A DNA stretch of 64,000 nucleotides. It comes from Paenibacillus endoradicis. Its GTDB lineage: Bacteria; Bacillota; Bacilli; Paenibacillales; Paenibacillaceae. The DNA lies in the NCBI RefSeq assembly GCF_024721975.1, contig NZ_JANQBB010000009.1, forward strand, positions 132,923 to 196,922, given 5' to 3'. Each line of letters begins with the position of its first letter. Position 1 is the first letter of the stretch. Of this stretch, positions 1-9,336 are shown piece by piece. The position numbers and the translations under genes are program-made. The notes below the pieces were generated by a model. It ran no database searches and was not told the origin of the DNA. It worked only from the letters and a program-made list of their open reading frames with translations.

Positions 1-2
1 GG

Positions 3-92
3 GATTTAAGAAACTTTATTGATCAACAATTTGAGCTATTAGTTGAAAAGTATGGACAAAATGTTCACTTAAATAGACGATTCGAGTATTAA
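3..92 (+). CDS. 3' end of an unidentified gene
   Basis: An open frame enters from the left edge and stops at TAA 90-92, encoding about 29 residues (tail ...HLNRRFEY). A perfect terminator begins inside its last codons, which supports a genuine gene end. Too little is visible to name the product. Confidence 0.6.
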   Translation, partial: DLRNFIDQQFELLVEKYGQNVHLNRRFEY

Positions 93-114
93 TATCGAAT
101 TGTCTATTTTTTTT
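75..114 (+). terminator. Rho-independent terminator
   Basis: An 11-bp stem (AGACGATTCGA / TCGAATTGTCT, one G-U pair) with a 9-nt loop is followed after one A by eight T. It ends the partial gene at the left edge. Confidence 0.85.
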
Positions 115-300
115 AATTAATAAACTACTTTATATATAGGATCTACCAAAAATCATGTTGTCATGTTAGTTAATTTGGAAAAAAGTGGACTAAGGCGACA
201 ACATTTTACCAATATTTGTTTTGACAGTAAATCTATCAATAGTTATAATCCTGCTATTCTTTGTAAATCTTTAGGATTTATAATAACAGGAGGTTACATC

Positions 301-1671
301 ATGTCTAGCACAAAGAAACTTCGTTCTTCTAGTAAACTAGCAGCACTGATTGTTGCTGCATCCATCGCCATTGCACCACTCGCGTCCCCTATAACTGCAT
401 ATGCAAGCATCAATTCAGGAAATCTTACACAGACTGAGCAATACCAAACATTCTTAAGCACGAAATATCAAATTGATGTCAATTCACAATTAACTAAAGG
501 GCAATATATTCAATATGTTGCTGATTTGCTTCCAGGGAACGCAAAGTCTTCTACACTTACATTTACAGATGTAGCTTCAACGGATGAACAATATGCTGCT
601 GTTGTTGAGTTGAATGAAAAAGGAATACTTTCTGGCGCTACAGTTTCAGCTAAGCAACAACTTGAACCATGGGTAGCTGCTATTATTGCTGTAAGAGCTT
701 CTGGTCTACAGGAACTGGCACTAACTTACACTACTGAAAAGACAGACGCTGCTTTGAAAAAAATAGGTTCTTCTTCAGCTCAATGGGTACCTCATGTTGC
801 TCAAGAGCTAGCAGTAGCAATCGATAATGCAATAATTCCTGAACAATATTATAATGATTTCTCCAAAAAATCAGTAGCAAGTGCCGAACTAATTAATACA
901 TTGCTAGGTCAAATTGTGACTTTCAATGGAGAATACAAACAATTTCTTGGTAGTTCCCAAGATGCAGACATCATAGCTGAACTAATCGGAGCATATAACA
1001 CTTCAGATATTATTCAAGTTAATGATCTTCAAACTATTGTAAATACTGCTCTAGAAAAAGACATTATTACAGGCTATAACTTCAAAGATAGTCGTTTTGA
1101 TGCTAATTTTGTAGATGAATACGCTCTTACATACGGTCATTCTGATCTGAAGCATGCTATTCAGCTAATTGGTTTACTTCGCAGTGAAGGAATCGAAGCT
1201 AAAGTTCAATTCGAGCCAAAAACTTCAGCTTTCCTATACTTGAAAGAATGGGGAGAGCCTACACAATCCGATTCATTTCAAGTAAAACAAATAGCTAATG
1301 GTAAATATGTTGCTTATTCCAAAGAATATGATCTTAAGCTTGAATTTTCAAGCTTAACAGATAAAGCTAAATTCCAAGATATCATTCTTGCCTATGCTAA
1401 AAAAGATGCTGATGATGAACAGGGACTTATCTATGCATCTTGGTGGCAACCTCTATACCATTCAAATACAGAGATAGCAGATTATGAAGTAGTTACTAAC
1501 AATAAAATTTCATTAGGTAACTATTATGCACAAACTTTTTCACTTAATGAAGAAGTAGAAGAAATTGTTACAGGTATGAAGCAAGTGAATGCTAATGTTG
1601 TCGTTGATAGCAATCAATTCTGGGTGAATAAAGCCTTCTTTAATTACTTGGGTGGTAAAGATCACAAATAA
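301..1671 (+). CDS. Secreted protein with degenerate SLH-like repeats
   Basis: The chosen start is ATG 301 (MSSTKKLRSS), because AACAGGAGG lies 6-7 nt upstream; an in-frame start at 163 has no ribosome site. The product is 456 aa. Residues 1-35 form a signal peptide (basic N-terminus, hydrophobic core, cleavage near AYA-S). Residues 45-200 carry patterns resembling weak S-layer-homology repeats (LTKGQYIQYVADLL ... FTDVASTDEQYAAVVELNEKGILSG). The C-terminal half, with YGHSDLKHAIQLIGLLRSEG, is unassigned. It is probably a cell-wall-associated protein, possibly non-covalently held, as in other Paenibacillaceae SLH proteins. It is monocistronic, lying between two terminators. The SLH assignment is tentative because the canonical TRAE/ITRAE signature is missing. 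Confidence 0.75.
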   Translation: MSSTKKLRSSSKLAALIVAASIAIAPLASPITAYASINSGNLTQTEQYQTFLSTKYQIDVNSQLTKGQYIQYVADLLPGNAKSSTLTFTDVASTDEQYAAVVELNEKGILSGATVSAKQQLEPWVAAIIAVRASGLQELALTYTTEKTDAALKKIGSSSAQWVPHVAQELAVAIDNAIIPEQYYNDFSKKSVASAELINTLLGQIVTFNGEYKQFLGSSQDADIIAELIGAYNTSDIIQVNDLQTIVNTALEKDIITGYNFKDSRFDANFVDEYALTYGHSDLKHAIQLIGLLRSEGIEAKVQFEPKTSAFLYLKEWGEPTQSDSFQVKQIANGKYVAYSKEYDLKLEFSSLTDKAKFQDIILAYAKKDADDEQGLIYASWWQPLYHSNTEIADYEVVTNNKISLGNYYAQTFSLNEEVEEIVTGMKQVNANVVVDSNQFWVNKAFFNYLGGKDHK

Positions 1672-1696
1672 ATGAATTAAACATTAAGTTAAAAAT

Positions 1697-1753
1697 AAAG
1701 AAGGCTTAAAACTAAAGCACGATTACGGTGCAAAAGTTTTAAGCCTTTTTCAT
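1697..1753. terminator. Bidirectional terminator between convergent genes
   Basis: AAGGCTTAAAACT pairs with AGTTTTAAGCCTT. The stem is flanked by an A-rich stretch on the left and TTTTT on the right, so it serves the plus-strand gene ending at 1671 and the minus-strand gene ending at 1760. Confidence 0.85.
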
Positions 1754-1759
1754 CTGAAA

Positions 1760-2044
1760 TTAAGACAAGTTCGCTTTACAAAAAGCAGCTACCATCTCAA
1801 GTTCATCGTCTTCCATTTCGAAATCAATATATTTACCTGCATCACCTGTCTGGAACTCGTGTTTCACGATTTTCTCAGCACCAGCATCTACGACATATAT
1901 TACACGAAGAATAACGCCTTCTTCATGGAACAGCTCATCATCTTCTTCTACTTCGAGATCCATAATAAATTCATAACGATCTCCCTCTAATATTTTGAAC
2001 GGGTCAGCAATCGTTTCCACTGTAAACTCTGTAATTTTAAACAT
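1760..2044 (-). CDS. DUF6509 family small cytosolic protein
   Basis: A 94-aa acidic protein starting MFKITEFTVETIADPFKI and ending DELEMVAAFCKANLS. The pattern (TVE..DPF.IL.GDRYEF, then LRVIYVVD, then a C-terminal FCKA) matches the Bacillales DUF6509 family as I recall it; its function is unknown. It has no signal peptide or membrane segment. AGGAGC lies just upstream of the ATG. The family call is from memory of the motif pattern. Confidence 0.7.
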   Translation of the reverse strand: MFKITEFTVETIADPFKILEGDRYEFIMDLEVEEDDELFHEEGVILRVIYVVDAGAEKIVKHEFQTGDAGKYIDFEMEDDELEMVAAFCKANLS

Positions 2045-2160
2045 AGGTTAGCTCCTCTTGTTTCATCTTAACGTATTACTGATTATAACATTAGAGTGTA
2101 ACATATGCTATCAATACATTAATTTAAGCATAAAAGGTTTGTTACTACTAGTTATTAGTG

Positions 2161-3189
2161 TCATCTTAAGAATACAAATCTTCGCTGAATCCAGTAGCTA
2201 CCCACGAACAATAATACTTCTGTAAAGAGCTTCGAGATGATTAGAGACACTTGGATACCTTCAGTTAATCCATAAAGTAATGCATAATTCAAAGCTAACA
2301 ATATTGTTGCCAAAAAATAATATCTAGGTAATGAGTGCCTTAACGTTGCGACTTCGTTATTAGTTTTTCTAAATACAATTTTCAAATTAAGGATGTAATT
2401 GAATAATGAACTGAAAATTCTAGCACCAATAACTGAAAATAATAAATCATCACTGATCCAATTCAAAAACAGAACAAGTAAAAAATCTATAAGAAAAGAA
2501 CAAAAGGACGAAGCTCCAAATCGAAAAAACGGTACATATACTTCTATGGAATCTCTGATCGGTCGAAAATGAGAAGATTCATTACCTTTAATGTAGACCG
2601 TTTCTATCATTATCTCTTCTATGTTTATCTTATCTTCATGGGCAGTGAGTAACATATTCATTTCATACTGAAAACGATCACCCAGTATCGAACAAAGCCA
2701 CGGCAACAATTGTGATGAATAAGCACGCAAGCCCGTCTGGGTATCACTAACGGATATTCCAGTTGCAAAGCGATATACTTTTTTCGTAAGTTCATTACCA
2801 AGGCGACTGCGCAGCGGTACTTCTCCTACAAAATGTCTACAGCCAAGTACGATTGTATTTTCTTTACCATAGATATGAGCTCCGGCGGTAATAATATCTT
2901 TCGGTTTATGCTGTCCATCACTATCAGCGCAGACAATAACTCCGTTATAATTTTGAGCAATTAATTGTTGAAAAGCAGATTTCAGTGCCGTACCTTTCCC
3001 ATAGTTCCGTTCATGTGTTATCACTTCACATCCTAGTTGCTCTAATTCATTAAATATGTGATGATAAGCTGCGCCACTTCCATCATCGACAACTAAAATT
3101 TGTGATATTCCATTCTCGCTTAGTTGTTTTACTAGTTCTATAACACGAACATCAGGTTCATATGCTGGTATAACAATTTTCATGCTCAT
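2161..3189 (-). CDS. GT2 glycosyltransferase fused to a GtrA-like membrane domain
   Basis: A 342-aa protein. Residues 1-215 are a GT-A family-2 glycosyltransferase with VVDDGSG near residue 35, ERNYGKGTAL, and the metal-binding DSDGQHKP, as in dolichol/polyprenyl-phosphate sugar synthases. Residues 225-342 hold four hydrophobic segments of the GtrA/DPMS type (FGASSFCSFLIDFLLVLF ... SYWIQRRFVFLR). Such fusions load a sugar onto polyprenyl phosphate and help move it across the membrane for cell-wall glycosylation. The start may be the second ATG (MKIVIPAY, two codons in), which is better spaced from AAGGA. It lies 26 bp downstream of the phosphodiester glycosidase gene, so the two are probably one operon. 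Confidence 0.88.
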   Translation of the reverse strand: MSMKIVIPAYEPDVRVIELVKQLSENGISQILVVDDGSGAAYHHIFNELEQLGCEVITHERNYGKGTALKSAFQQLIAQNYNGVIVCADSDGQHKPKDIITAGAHIYGKENTIVLGCRHFVGEVPLRSRLGNELTKKVYRFATGISVSDTQTGLRAYSSQLLPWLCSILGDRFQYEMNMLLTAHEDKINIEEIMIETVYIKGNESSHFRPIRDSIEVYVPFFRFGASSFCSFLIDFLLVLFLNWISDDLLFSVIGARIFSSLFNYILNLKIVFRKTNNEVATLRHSLPRYYFLATILLALNYALLYGLTEGIQVSLIISKLFTEVLLFVGSYWIQRRFVFLR

Positions 3190-3215
3190 CCATCCTTAGC
3201 GTTAAGAAGTAGCTA

Positions 3216-4157
3216 TCATTCATAACCGATATATATAATGTCACTCACTTCTCGTTCTTTGTTTTTCCCTAGTGGGTTGTTAACGATATTGCCCATAAAG
3301 TACATCGTCGATGATCCTCCACCGTCAAGGTTATAAGCTACTTGTGCACCTAACTCTTCAAATAGTTCAGCAAATTCATTCAATGTCATGCCACGACTGT
3401 AACCTGACTTCCTACCATCCACGACAACTAAAATGTAATGATTCTTATCAATCCAACCAATACCAGTCCGAGGATTAGCGTTTTGAATGGAGCGATTGCC
3501 AAAATTTTTATCAATGCTCACTTTATCAAAGTCATCATACGCTACACTATTTTCAACTAATACTGGTCCAAATGAAAAAGTTTGAGCGGCATCATCGGCT
3601 AGTAACTGCTCACCACTAGTTAACTCTTCGTCAAAGGCAGCCATTACGCCGCTAGAATACATGACTAATCCATCTCGCGTTGAATCATCCCTTAATAGTT
3701 GTCCGTTGCGAATAACGATGCCATCATCACGAAAGCCATAGTAATCACCATTAATCGCTAATATCGCATGATTGTCTTCAGCAATAGATGAAGTGTAATC
3801 AATAATATTGCGGCCAAACTGATTGTTTGCTAGGGCAGTTCGCAAGTAGCTTTGATCTTGCAACTGAACATCGGCAACAAAATATGTAATCATATCTTCA
3901 CCAGTACCTACTTCATGTTGCTCGATTTGAATATTAATATTTTCATCTTCATAATTCCAATCATCATATGTTGCTACATTATTGTCGTCGTTGTTCACCA
4001 CATTATTATTGGTACCCACTTCTACTTGAGAAGGTTCTAGTTGATTAAGATCAATCTCCACATCAGAGATGAGATATCTCTTCGCTAAGGCATAAACAAT
4101 TATCCCAATTACAATCAACATAATAAGTAAGATGGCTAATATTTTTTTCTTATTCAT
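3216..4157 (-). CDS. Membrane-anchored phosphodiester glycosidase (NAGPA domain)
   Basis: The start is ATG at 4157 (MNKKKILAILL) with AGAGGAAAG 6 nt upstream; an earlier in-frame start lacks a site. The product is 313 aa. Residues 5-27 are an N-terminal membrane anchor, followed by an N/D-rich linker. Residues 90-313 match the NAGPA/exopolysaccharide phosphodiester glycosidase fold (LAINGDYYGFRDDGIVIRNG, NPRTGIGWIDKNHYILVVVDGR, YNLDGGGSSTMYFMG). Family members hydrolyse sugar-1-phosphate diesters on surface or exopolysaccharides. It is followed at 26 bp by the GT2-GtrA gene, pointing to shared cell-envelope glycan work. The glycan is unknown. Confidence 0.88.
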   Translation of the reverse strand: MNKKKILAILLIMLIVIGIIVYALAKRYLISDVEIDLNQLEPSQVEVGTNNNVVNNDDNNVATYDDWNYEDENINIQIEQHEVGTGEDMITYFVADVQLQDQSYLRTALANNQFGRNIIDYTSSIAEDNHAILAINGDYYGFRDDGIVIRNGQLLRDDSTRDGLVMYSSGVMAAFDEELTSGEQLLADDAAQTFSFGPVLVENSVAYDDFDKVSIDKNFGNRSIQNANPRTGIGWIDKNHYILVVVDGRKSGYSRGMTLNEFAELFEELGAQVAYNLDGGGSSTMYFMGNIVNNPLGKNKEREVSDIIYIGYE

Positions 4158-4313
4158 AGGGATCTTTCCTCTACATCGAATTATTTCATTACATTGCAAC
4201 ATCAAAAAGTTGGCTTTCTATCTGTTTTTCTAACGATAGCTTATAAACTTATTGTAAATTCGCATGCTGAGTTCAACCTTATCGCTAACTGAGAGTTTCA
4301 TGAAAACAAAAAA

Positions 4314-4349
4314 AGTCCCATGCTCGCCATCATTGGCAACATGGGACTT
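4314..4349 (-). terminator. Rho-independent terminator
   Basis: AGTCCCATG pairs with CATGGGACT, with an inner GCC/GGC. Read on the minus strand, a run of T (plus-strand A 4306-4314) follows. It terminates the C26 peptidase gene. Confidence 0.85.
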
Positions 4350-4375
4350 ATTCACAACCTTATCATTGAAATTAA

Positions 4376-5080
4376 CTATGAAGCTGCTTCTACAAAACTT
4401 TTGAAAATCTTTTTACTTACATTATCAACAACATATGAGAACTCGGGATGCCATTGGACTGCTACTAAGTAGCGGTATGCAGGGTGTTCAATAGCTTCAA
4501 TAATACCATCTTTAGCAGTAGCCATCACTTTACAACCAGGAGCAAGAATATCAATCGCTTGATGATGATAACTATTCACAGCTAACCGATTTTTCCCAAC
4601 AATCCGATATAGCGAACTTTTCCGTTGTACTTCAACTTCATGTGATGGTGTTGCATAGGGAGGTTTTTGAATATGCTTAAGTTGACTTTTCAATTGAGAT
4701 GGTAAATCTTGATACAATGTTCCACCAAGTAAAACATTAAAAATTTGAATTCCTCTACAAATACCTAACAACGGTAAATCTACAGCGAGCGCTAATTGAA
4801 ATAGTTTTTTCTCCATCTCATCACGTTCATGTATGCTTATTCCGCATTGTTCCAATCTTTCTTGCCCATATAACGATGGGTCCACGTCATGCCCGCCAGT
4901 GAACAGTAAACCATCCATGCCTGTAGCGATTTGTTCTAAATTCGCTTGATCAACAGTTAGCGGAAGCATAACTGGAATCGCACCCGCTTCCTCGAGGGCT
5001 TTCATGTATGCAGGTAACATCCAATAACTTTCCTTCTGTTCATCATACAGTGGTAGTACTCCGATCAATGGCTTTCTCAT
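4376..5080 (-). CDS. Gamma-glutamyl-gamma-aminobutyrate hydrolase family (peptidase C26)
   Basis: The start is ATG 5080 (MRKPLIGVLPLYDEQ); an upstream GTG overlaps the ribosome site. The product is 234 aa, the usual length. It is a class-I glutamine-amidotransferase fold: LLFTGGHDVDPSLYG, nucleophile elbow LLGICRGIQIFN (Cys), and catalytic-site QWHPE. This is the PuuD-like family, which cleaves gamma-glutamyl amides such as gamma-Glu-GABA in the cytosol. No polyamine genes are nearby, so the true substrate is open. It is monocistronic with its own terminator. Confidence 0.9.
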   Translation of the reverse strand: MRKPLIGVLPLYDEQKESYWMLPAYMKALEEAGAIPVMLPLTVDQANLEQIATGMDGLLFTGGHDVDPSLYGQERLEQCGISIHERDEMEKKLFQLALAVDLPLLGICRGIQIFNVLLGGTLYQDLPSQLKSQLKHIQKPPYATPSHEVEVQRKSSLYRIVGKNRLAVNSYHHQAIDILAPGCKVMATAKDGIIEAIEHPAYRYLVAVQWHPEFSYVVDNVSKKIFKSFVEAAS

Positions 5081-5356
5081 CTCTCTCACTCTCCAATAAC
5101 CAATAGCTTATCAGGTTATGACGCTATTTTTCTCTATATCTTTATTGTAAATGAGTTGATCAAAACACTGAATGAACTTAACTGATCATAATTTATACTT
5201 CGTGCACGATTAATACCACAATCTTCCTTACGTTCAATCTATATCTATCGCTTCGAACTAAAAATCTAACTATACCTACAATGTCTAATTACAGTACAAT
5301 TAAATTTGTCACTGTAAAGCAGTATACATATTTGGTGAAAGATATTGAGGTGTTGT

Positions 5357-7087
5357 ATGAAACAGTTATTCAAATACATTCGTCCCCACTGGGTAGCAGC
5401 AATACTAGCTCCATCATTTATGATTTTGGAAGTTAGTATGGACTTGTTACAGCCGTTATTTATGGCAACAATTATTGATCATGGTATTATGGCAGGTTCA
5501 CAATCACATATACTACAAACTGGATTATATATGATTGCCGCTGCAATTATAGGACTACTAGGTGGTGTTGGCTGTACCATCTTTGCTTCTTATGCTTCAA
5601 TGCGCTTTGGTCAAGATTTGAGGCAGGATGTCTTCCATCATGTTCAAAATTTTTCATTCCGTAATATTGATCAATTAGAAGCTGGCTCTCTAATAACAAG
5701 ATTAACGAATGATATTGTGCAACTACAAAACGTGGTACAAATGCTATTGAGAGTACTTGTTCGATCTCCGTTATTGATGATCGGCAGTATTGTGATGACA
5801 GTTTTCATTAGTCCTAAACTAGCAATCATAGTCGCTATTTCCGTCCCTATACTCTTCATCGTTATGTTCTTCATCATTCGCGGGACATTACCTCTGTTCA
5901 CAAAAGCACAATCAAGACTCGATCGAATTAATACTGTTTTACAGGAGAATTTAGCTGGTATGCGCGTGTCTAAAGCATTTGTTAGACGCCAATACGAAAA
6001 GGATCGGTTTGGTAAAGCGAATAATGATTTTACAACTCAATCCGTTAAAGCACAACGACTAGTATCTATTAATGCTCCGATATTATCGATGATCTTGAAT
6101 GTCAGTATTATCGCTGTATTATTGTTAGGCGGCAAAGATGTTATTAATGAATCATTCGAAGTTGGTAGTTTAGTAGCTTTTATTAACTACGTGACACAAG
6201 TACTATTTGCGGTATCTTCCGTGGCGATGCATCTCGTGCGTGTAAGTAGTGCGAAGATTAGTGCTGATCGTGTACTAGAAGTGTTGAATACAGAATCAGA
6301 TCTTATCGAAACCTCGATGCAGGATAGAGAAATTTTGGGACAAGTCGAGTATTATAACGTGTCATTCCGCTACAGATCAGATCAAGTTAGTGATACGTTA
6401 CGACATATTAATTTCAAAGTTGAAGCAGGTCAAAAAATTGCTATTATCGGAGCAACTGGATCAGGTAAATCCACCTTGCTACAACTAATACCAAGACTAT
6501 ATGATGTGTCAGAAGGACAAATTCTTATCGATGGAATTGACGTCAAACAATATTCATTCGCTAGTCTTCGATCTCAAACGGCGATGGTATTGCAAGAAAC
6601 GATTCTGTTTTCTGGTACTATACGTGAAAATATATGCTACGGAAGACCTAAAGTTTCAGAGCAAGAGATGATTGCTGCTGCGATGGCGGCTCAAGCTGAT
6701 GAGTTTATCGTTGCGATGAAAGATGGTTACGATACAGTGATTGGACAACGTGGGGTCAACCTTTCCGGTGGACAGAAACAACGGATCTCGATTGCAAGAG
6801 CATTATTAATGAAGCCTGCTATATTGCTCTTAGATGATAGTACAAGTGCAATTGACACTCGTACAGAAGGATATATACAAACAGCACTGCGTCAACTTAT
6901 GCATGGCCGAACGACATTTATCGTTGCTCAGAAAATTAGTTCTGTCATTGATGCTGACCTAATCCTAATAATGGAACATGGAGAAATTGTCGCTCAAGGT
7001 AAGCACGAACAATTAATCGTTCATTCACCGCAATATCGTGAAATCTATCAGTCGCAACTTGGACAAGAGGAGGTTAGCTATGAGTAA
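5357..7087 (+). CDS. ABC exporter half-transporter with degenerate catalytic site (subunit 1)
   Basis: The start is ATG 5357 with GAGGTG 5 nt upstream. The product is 576 aa: a six-helix type IV exporter domain (1-310) and a nucleotide-binding domain (335-570). The Walker A (GATGSGKST) and signature (LSGGQKQ) are canonical, but the residue after the Walker B Asp is Asp instead of Glu (ILLLDDSTSAID) and the switch His is Gln (IVAQKISS). This is the pattern of the degenerate-site partner in heterodimeric exporters (TM287/288, BmrC/D, YfiB/C type). It overlaps the next gene by 8 bp (ATGAGTAA), so the two are translationally coupled. Its likely role is export of drugs or other amphiphiles. Confidence 0.92.
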   Translation: MKQLFKYIRPHWVAAILAPSFMILEVSMDLLQPLFMATIIDHGIMAGSQSHILQTGLYMIAAAIIGLLGGVGCTIFASYASMRFGQDLRQDVFHHVQNFSFRNIDQLEAGSLITRLTNDIVQLQNVVQMLLRVLVRSPLLMIGSIVMTVFISPKLAIIVAISVPILFIVMFFIIRGTLPLFTKAQSRLDRINTVLQENLAGMRVSKAFVRRQYEKDRFGKANNDFTTQSVKAQRLVSINAPILSMILNVSIIAVLLLGGKDVINESFEVGSLVAFINYVTQVLFAVSSVAMHLVRVSSAKISADRVLEVLNTESDLIETSMQDREILGQVEYYNVSFRYRSDQVSDTLRHINFKVEAGQKIAIIGATGSGKSTLLQLIPRLYDVSEGQILIDGIDVKQYSFASLRSQTAMVLQETILFSGTIRENICYGRPKVSEQEMIAAAMAAQADEFIVAMKDGYDTVIGQRGVNLSGGQKQRISIARALLMKPAILLLDDSTSAIDTRTEGYIQTALRQLMHGRTTFIVAQKISSVIDADLILIMEHGEIVAQGKHEQLIVHSPQYREIYQSQLGQEEVSYE

Positions 7088-8912
7088 GTCAACAGGAACA
7101 CCACCCCCTTCTACTCCAGACTTTAGTATGCGCGGCGGATCTCAAGGTCATATCGGAATGAAGAAAGTAAAGCCAAAAAATACATGGTCTACGTTGAAGC
7201 GAATATGGAACTACCTTTCTATTAATCGCAGTGGTCTAATCATCGTTGTTATATTTACAATAGTAACGACTTTACTCTCCCTTGCAGCTCCTTATCTGTT
7301 AGGTGTCGCAATCGATGACTATATTATTCCTCGTAACTGGAATGGACTTGTACAATGCGCAATAGTTTTACTCATTGTATATATTAGCGTCTCGCTAACT
7401 GCATGGATTCAACAACATATGATGGTCAAAGTTTCATTATTTACAGTAAGAGACATGCGCCAAGCCATATTCAATGCGATGCAGAAATTGCCTATTTCAT
7501 TCTTCGATACGCGCACTCATGGTGAGCTTATGAGTCGTACGACGAATGATGTTGAGAATGTTTCCGTAACATTGAATTCAACGACTACACAATTACTTTC
7601 CAGCATTATTTCTTTAATTGGATCGTTAGCGATTATGCTATATCTTAATGTTTGGTTAACGTTGATCAGTATGGTTACGATTCCAGTTGTCATGTTGTTC
7701 ACTAAATATGTAGCAGGTTATACTCGCAAACAATTCTCTGAACAACAGAAAAAACTTGGTGAATTGAATAGTTTTATAGAGGAAACGATTTCTGGTCAGA
7801 AGGTTGTTCAAATATACGCTAGAGAACAAGTTGTTGAAGAACATTTCAACAAGCTGAACAGTACGTTAACGAAAAGTAGTATTTCTGCGCAAATATACTC
7901 TGGGTTAATTGGACCGACAATGAATGTATTGAACCATAGTAGCTTTACACTTATCGCTGCCGTTGGTGGCTGGATGGCATTCCATGATTATACTTCCGTA
8001 GGTATTATTGTTGCATTCGTTAATTATTCAAAGCAATTTCAACGTCCAATTAATGACCTAGCTAATCAGTTCAATATGGTACAATCCGCTGTTGCAGGTG
8101 CTGAGCGTGTCTTCGAAGTGATAGATATGAAGGATGAATATACTGATGCACAATTGAACCAGAATAAAAAAACAATTACTGGTGACGTAAGATTCGAAAA
8201 AGTTCAATTTGGATATAAACCAGATACTCCGATTCTGAAGGATATAACGCTACATGCTAAGCCAGGCCAAACGATTGCATTTGTTGGACCGACAGGAGCA
8301 GGAAAAACTACAATCATTAATGTACTTACAAAATTTTATGATATACAGCAAGGGCAAATATGGATTGACGGGCAAGAACTACATCAATTTGAGAAGGATG
8401 AATTACGTAGTCAACTTGGTCTTGTCCTCCAAGATCCTTATGTATATTCCGAAACTATTCGAGAAAATATTCGTTATGGTCGCTTAGATGCTACCGATGA
8501 GGAAGTAGAACAAGCAGCCAAGATTGCAAACGCTCATCGTTACATCAAGGAGTTACCACTTGGTTATGACACAATATTATCAAGTGGAGGCAGCAATATT
8601 AGTCAAGGTCAACGTCAGCTACTGACGATTGCTAGAGCAGTTCTCGCTAACCCTGCTATCCTTATACTGGATGAGGCAACGAGTAGTATCGATACACGAA
8701 CAGAGATGCATATCCAAGCTGCCATGAAGAAATTGATGGCCGGTCGGACAAGCTTTGTTATTGCCCATCGCCTAAGTACGATTCGTGATGCGGATCAAAT
8801 ACTAGTTATTAAAGACGGTTCCATCATTGAACGCGGAAGTCATGATGACTTGCTTTCTGAGAATGGCTTCTACCATGATCTATATAATAGTCAATTCAAG
8901 CGAAATGGCTAA
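7080..8912 (+). CDS. ABC exporter half-transporter, catalytic partner (subunit 2)
   Basis: The start is ATG 7080 (MSKSTGTPPPS), with AGAGGAGG upstream and the start codon embedded in the end of subunit 1. The product is 610 aa with a Gly/Pro-rich N-terminal extension (residues 1-35) typical of YfiC-like subunits, then six helices and a nucleotide-binding domain. Walker A GPTGAGKTT, Walker B ILILDEATSSID with catalytic Glu, and switch His (IAHRLST) are all intact. The signature is altered (ISQGQRQ for LSGGQ). The altered signature would face the degenerate site of subunit 1, exactly as expected for a heterodimer with one hydrolytic site. Confidence 0.92.
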   Translation: MSKSTGTPPPSTPDFSMRGGSQGHIGMKKVKPKNTWSTLKRIWNYLSINRSGLIIVVIFTIVTTLLSLAAPYLLGVAIDDYIIPRNWNGLVQCAIVLLIVYISVSLTAWIQQHMMVKVSLFTVRDMRQAIFNAMQKLPISFFDTRTHGELMSRTTNDVENVSVTLNSTTTQLLSSIISLIGSLAIMLYLNVWLTLISMVTIPVVMLFTKYVAGYTRKQFSEQQKKLGELNSFIEETISGQKVVQIYAREQVVEEHFNKLNSTLTKSSISAQIYSGLIGPTMNVLNHSSFTLIAAVGGWMAFHDYTSVGIIVAFVNYSKQFQRPINDLANQFNMVQSAVAGAERVFEVIDMKDEYTDAQLNQNKKTITGDVRFEKVQFGYKPDTPILKDITLHAKPGQTIAFVGPTGAGKTTIINVLTKFYDIQQGQIWIDGQELHQFEKDELRSQLGLVLQDPYVYSETIRENIRYGRLDATDEEVEQAAKIANAHRYIKELPLGYDTILSSGGSNISQGQRQLLTIARAVLANPAILILDEATSSIDTRTEMHIQAAMKKLMAGRTSFVIAHRLSTIRDADQILVIKDGSIIERGSHDDLLSENGFYHDLYNSQFKRNG

Positions 8913-9010
8913 TCGCAACCTTCTCCCTTAAGTTTCGTCTAATATGCATATATTGGTATTCTTCAGGAGTGTGAATATATGCAAAAAACGATGATTGGAC
9001 TGTTACTGAT

Positions 9011-9238
9011 TTGAACGCAGAACATATTGTGTCTTTACTAGAAACGATAAAGGATGAGACGTTCACACTTGATTCTGATCAAGACGAACGTGATGGATTC
9101 AGCTATGCAGTAGAACTATATGAAGGAGAGAAGCTCAAGATGGCCTTCTCTCCTAATAGTTTTAAGAAAAAGTACTATATCACTGATGAAAGCTTGACGA
9201 TTTCACTTGAGCAGTTTTTTGATGGGACGACTGAGTGA
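9011..9238 (+). CDS. Small hypothetical protein whose 5' end is frameshifted
   Basis: The only open start in frame is TTG 9011 (75 aa, LNAEHIVSLLETIKDETF...), but it has no ribosome site. Upstream, AGGAGTG followed by ATG 8979 begins another frame that stops after 11 codons. The reading frame of the 75-aa product is open back to 8975 and would read KNDDWTVTDLNAEH if the A tract at 8983-8988 had seven A instead of six. The original gene was therefore probably 8979-9238, about 86 aa. Either the locus is a frameshifted gene, or the A tract is miscounted, or slippage restores the frame. The family is not recognised; the product is acidic and soluble. Confidence 0.55.
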   Translation: MNAEHIVSLLETIKDETFTLDSDQDERDGFSYAVELYEGEKLKMAFSPNSFKKKYYITDESLTISLEQFFDGTTE

Positions 9239-9336
9239 AATTAGATAAAAATCCCCCCTAAAGGCTAATACCGCTCGCAGAGTTCTATTCAATTTTTCTT
9301 AAACTGCCCTATTATCCATTTTCCACGAAAAGGAAT

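Noticed and set aside
700..1010. Sulfatase or hyaluronidase genes as separate units in the PL8 cluster
   Set aside because: The phosphatase-like region belongs to the 2573-aa PL8 protein and lacks a sulfatase signature; the coordinates here are residue numbers of that protein, and no separate gene exists.
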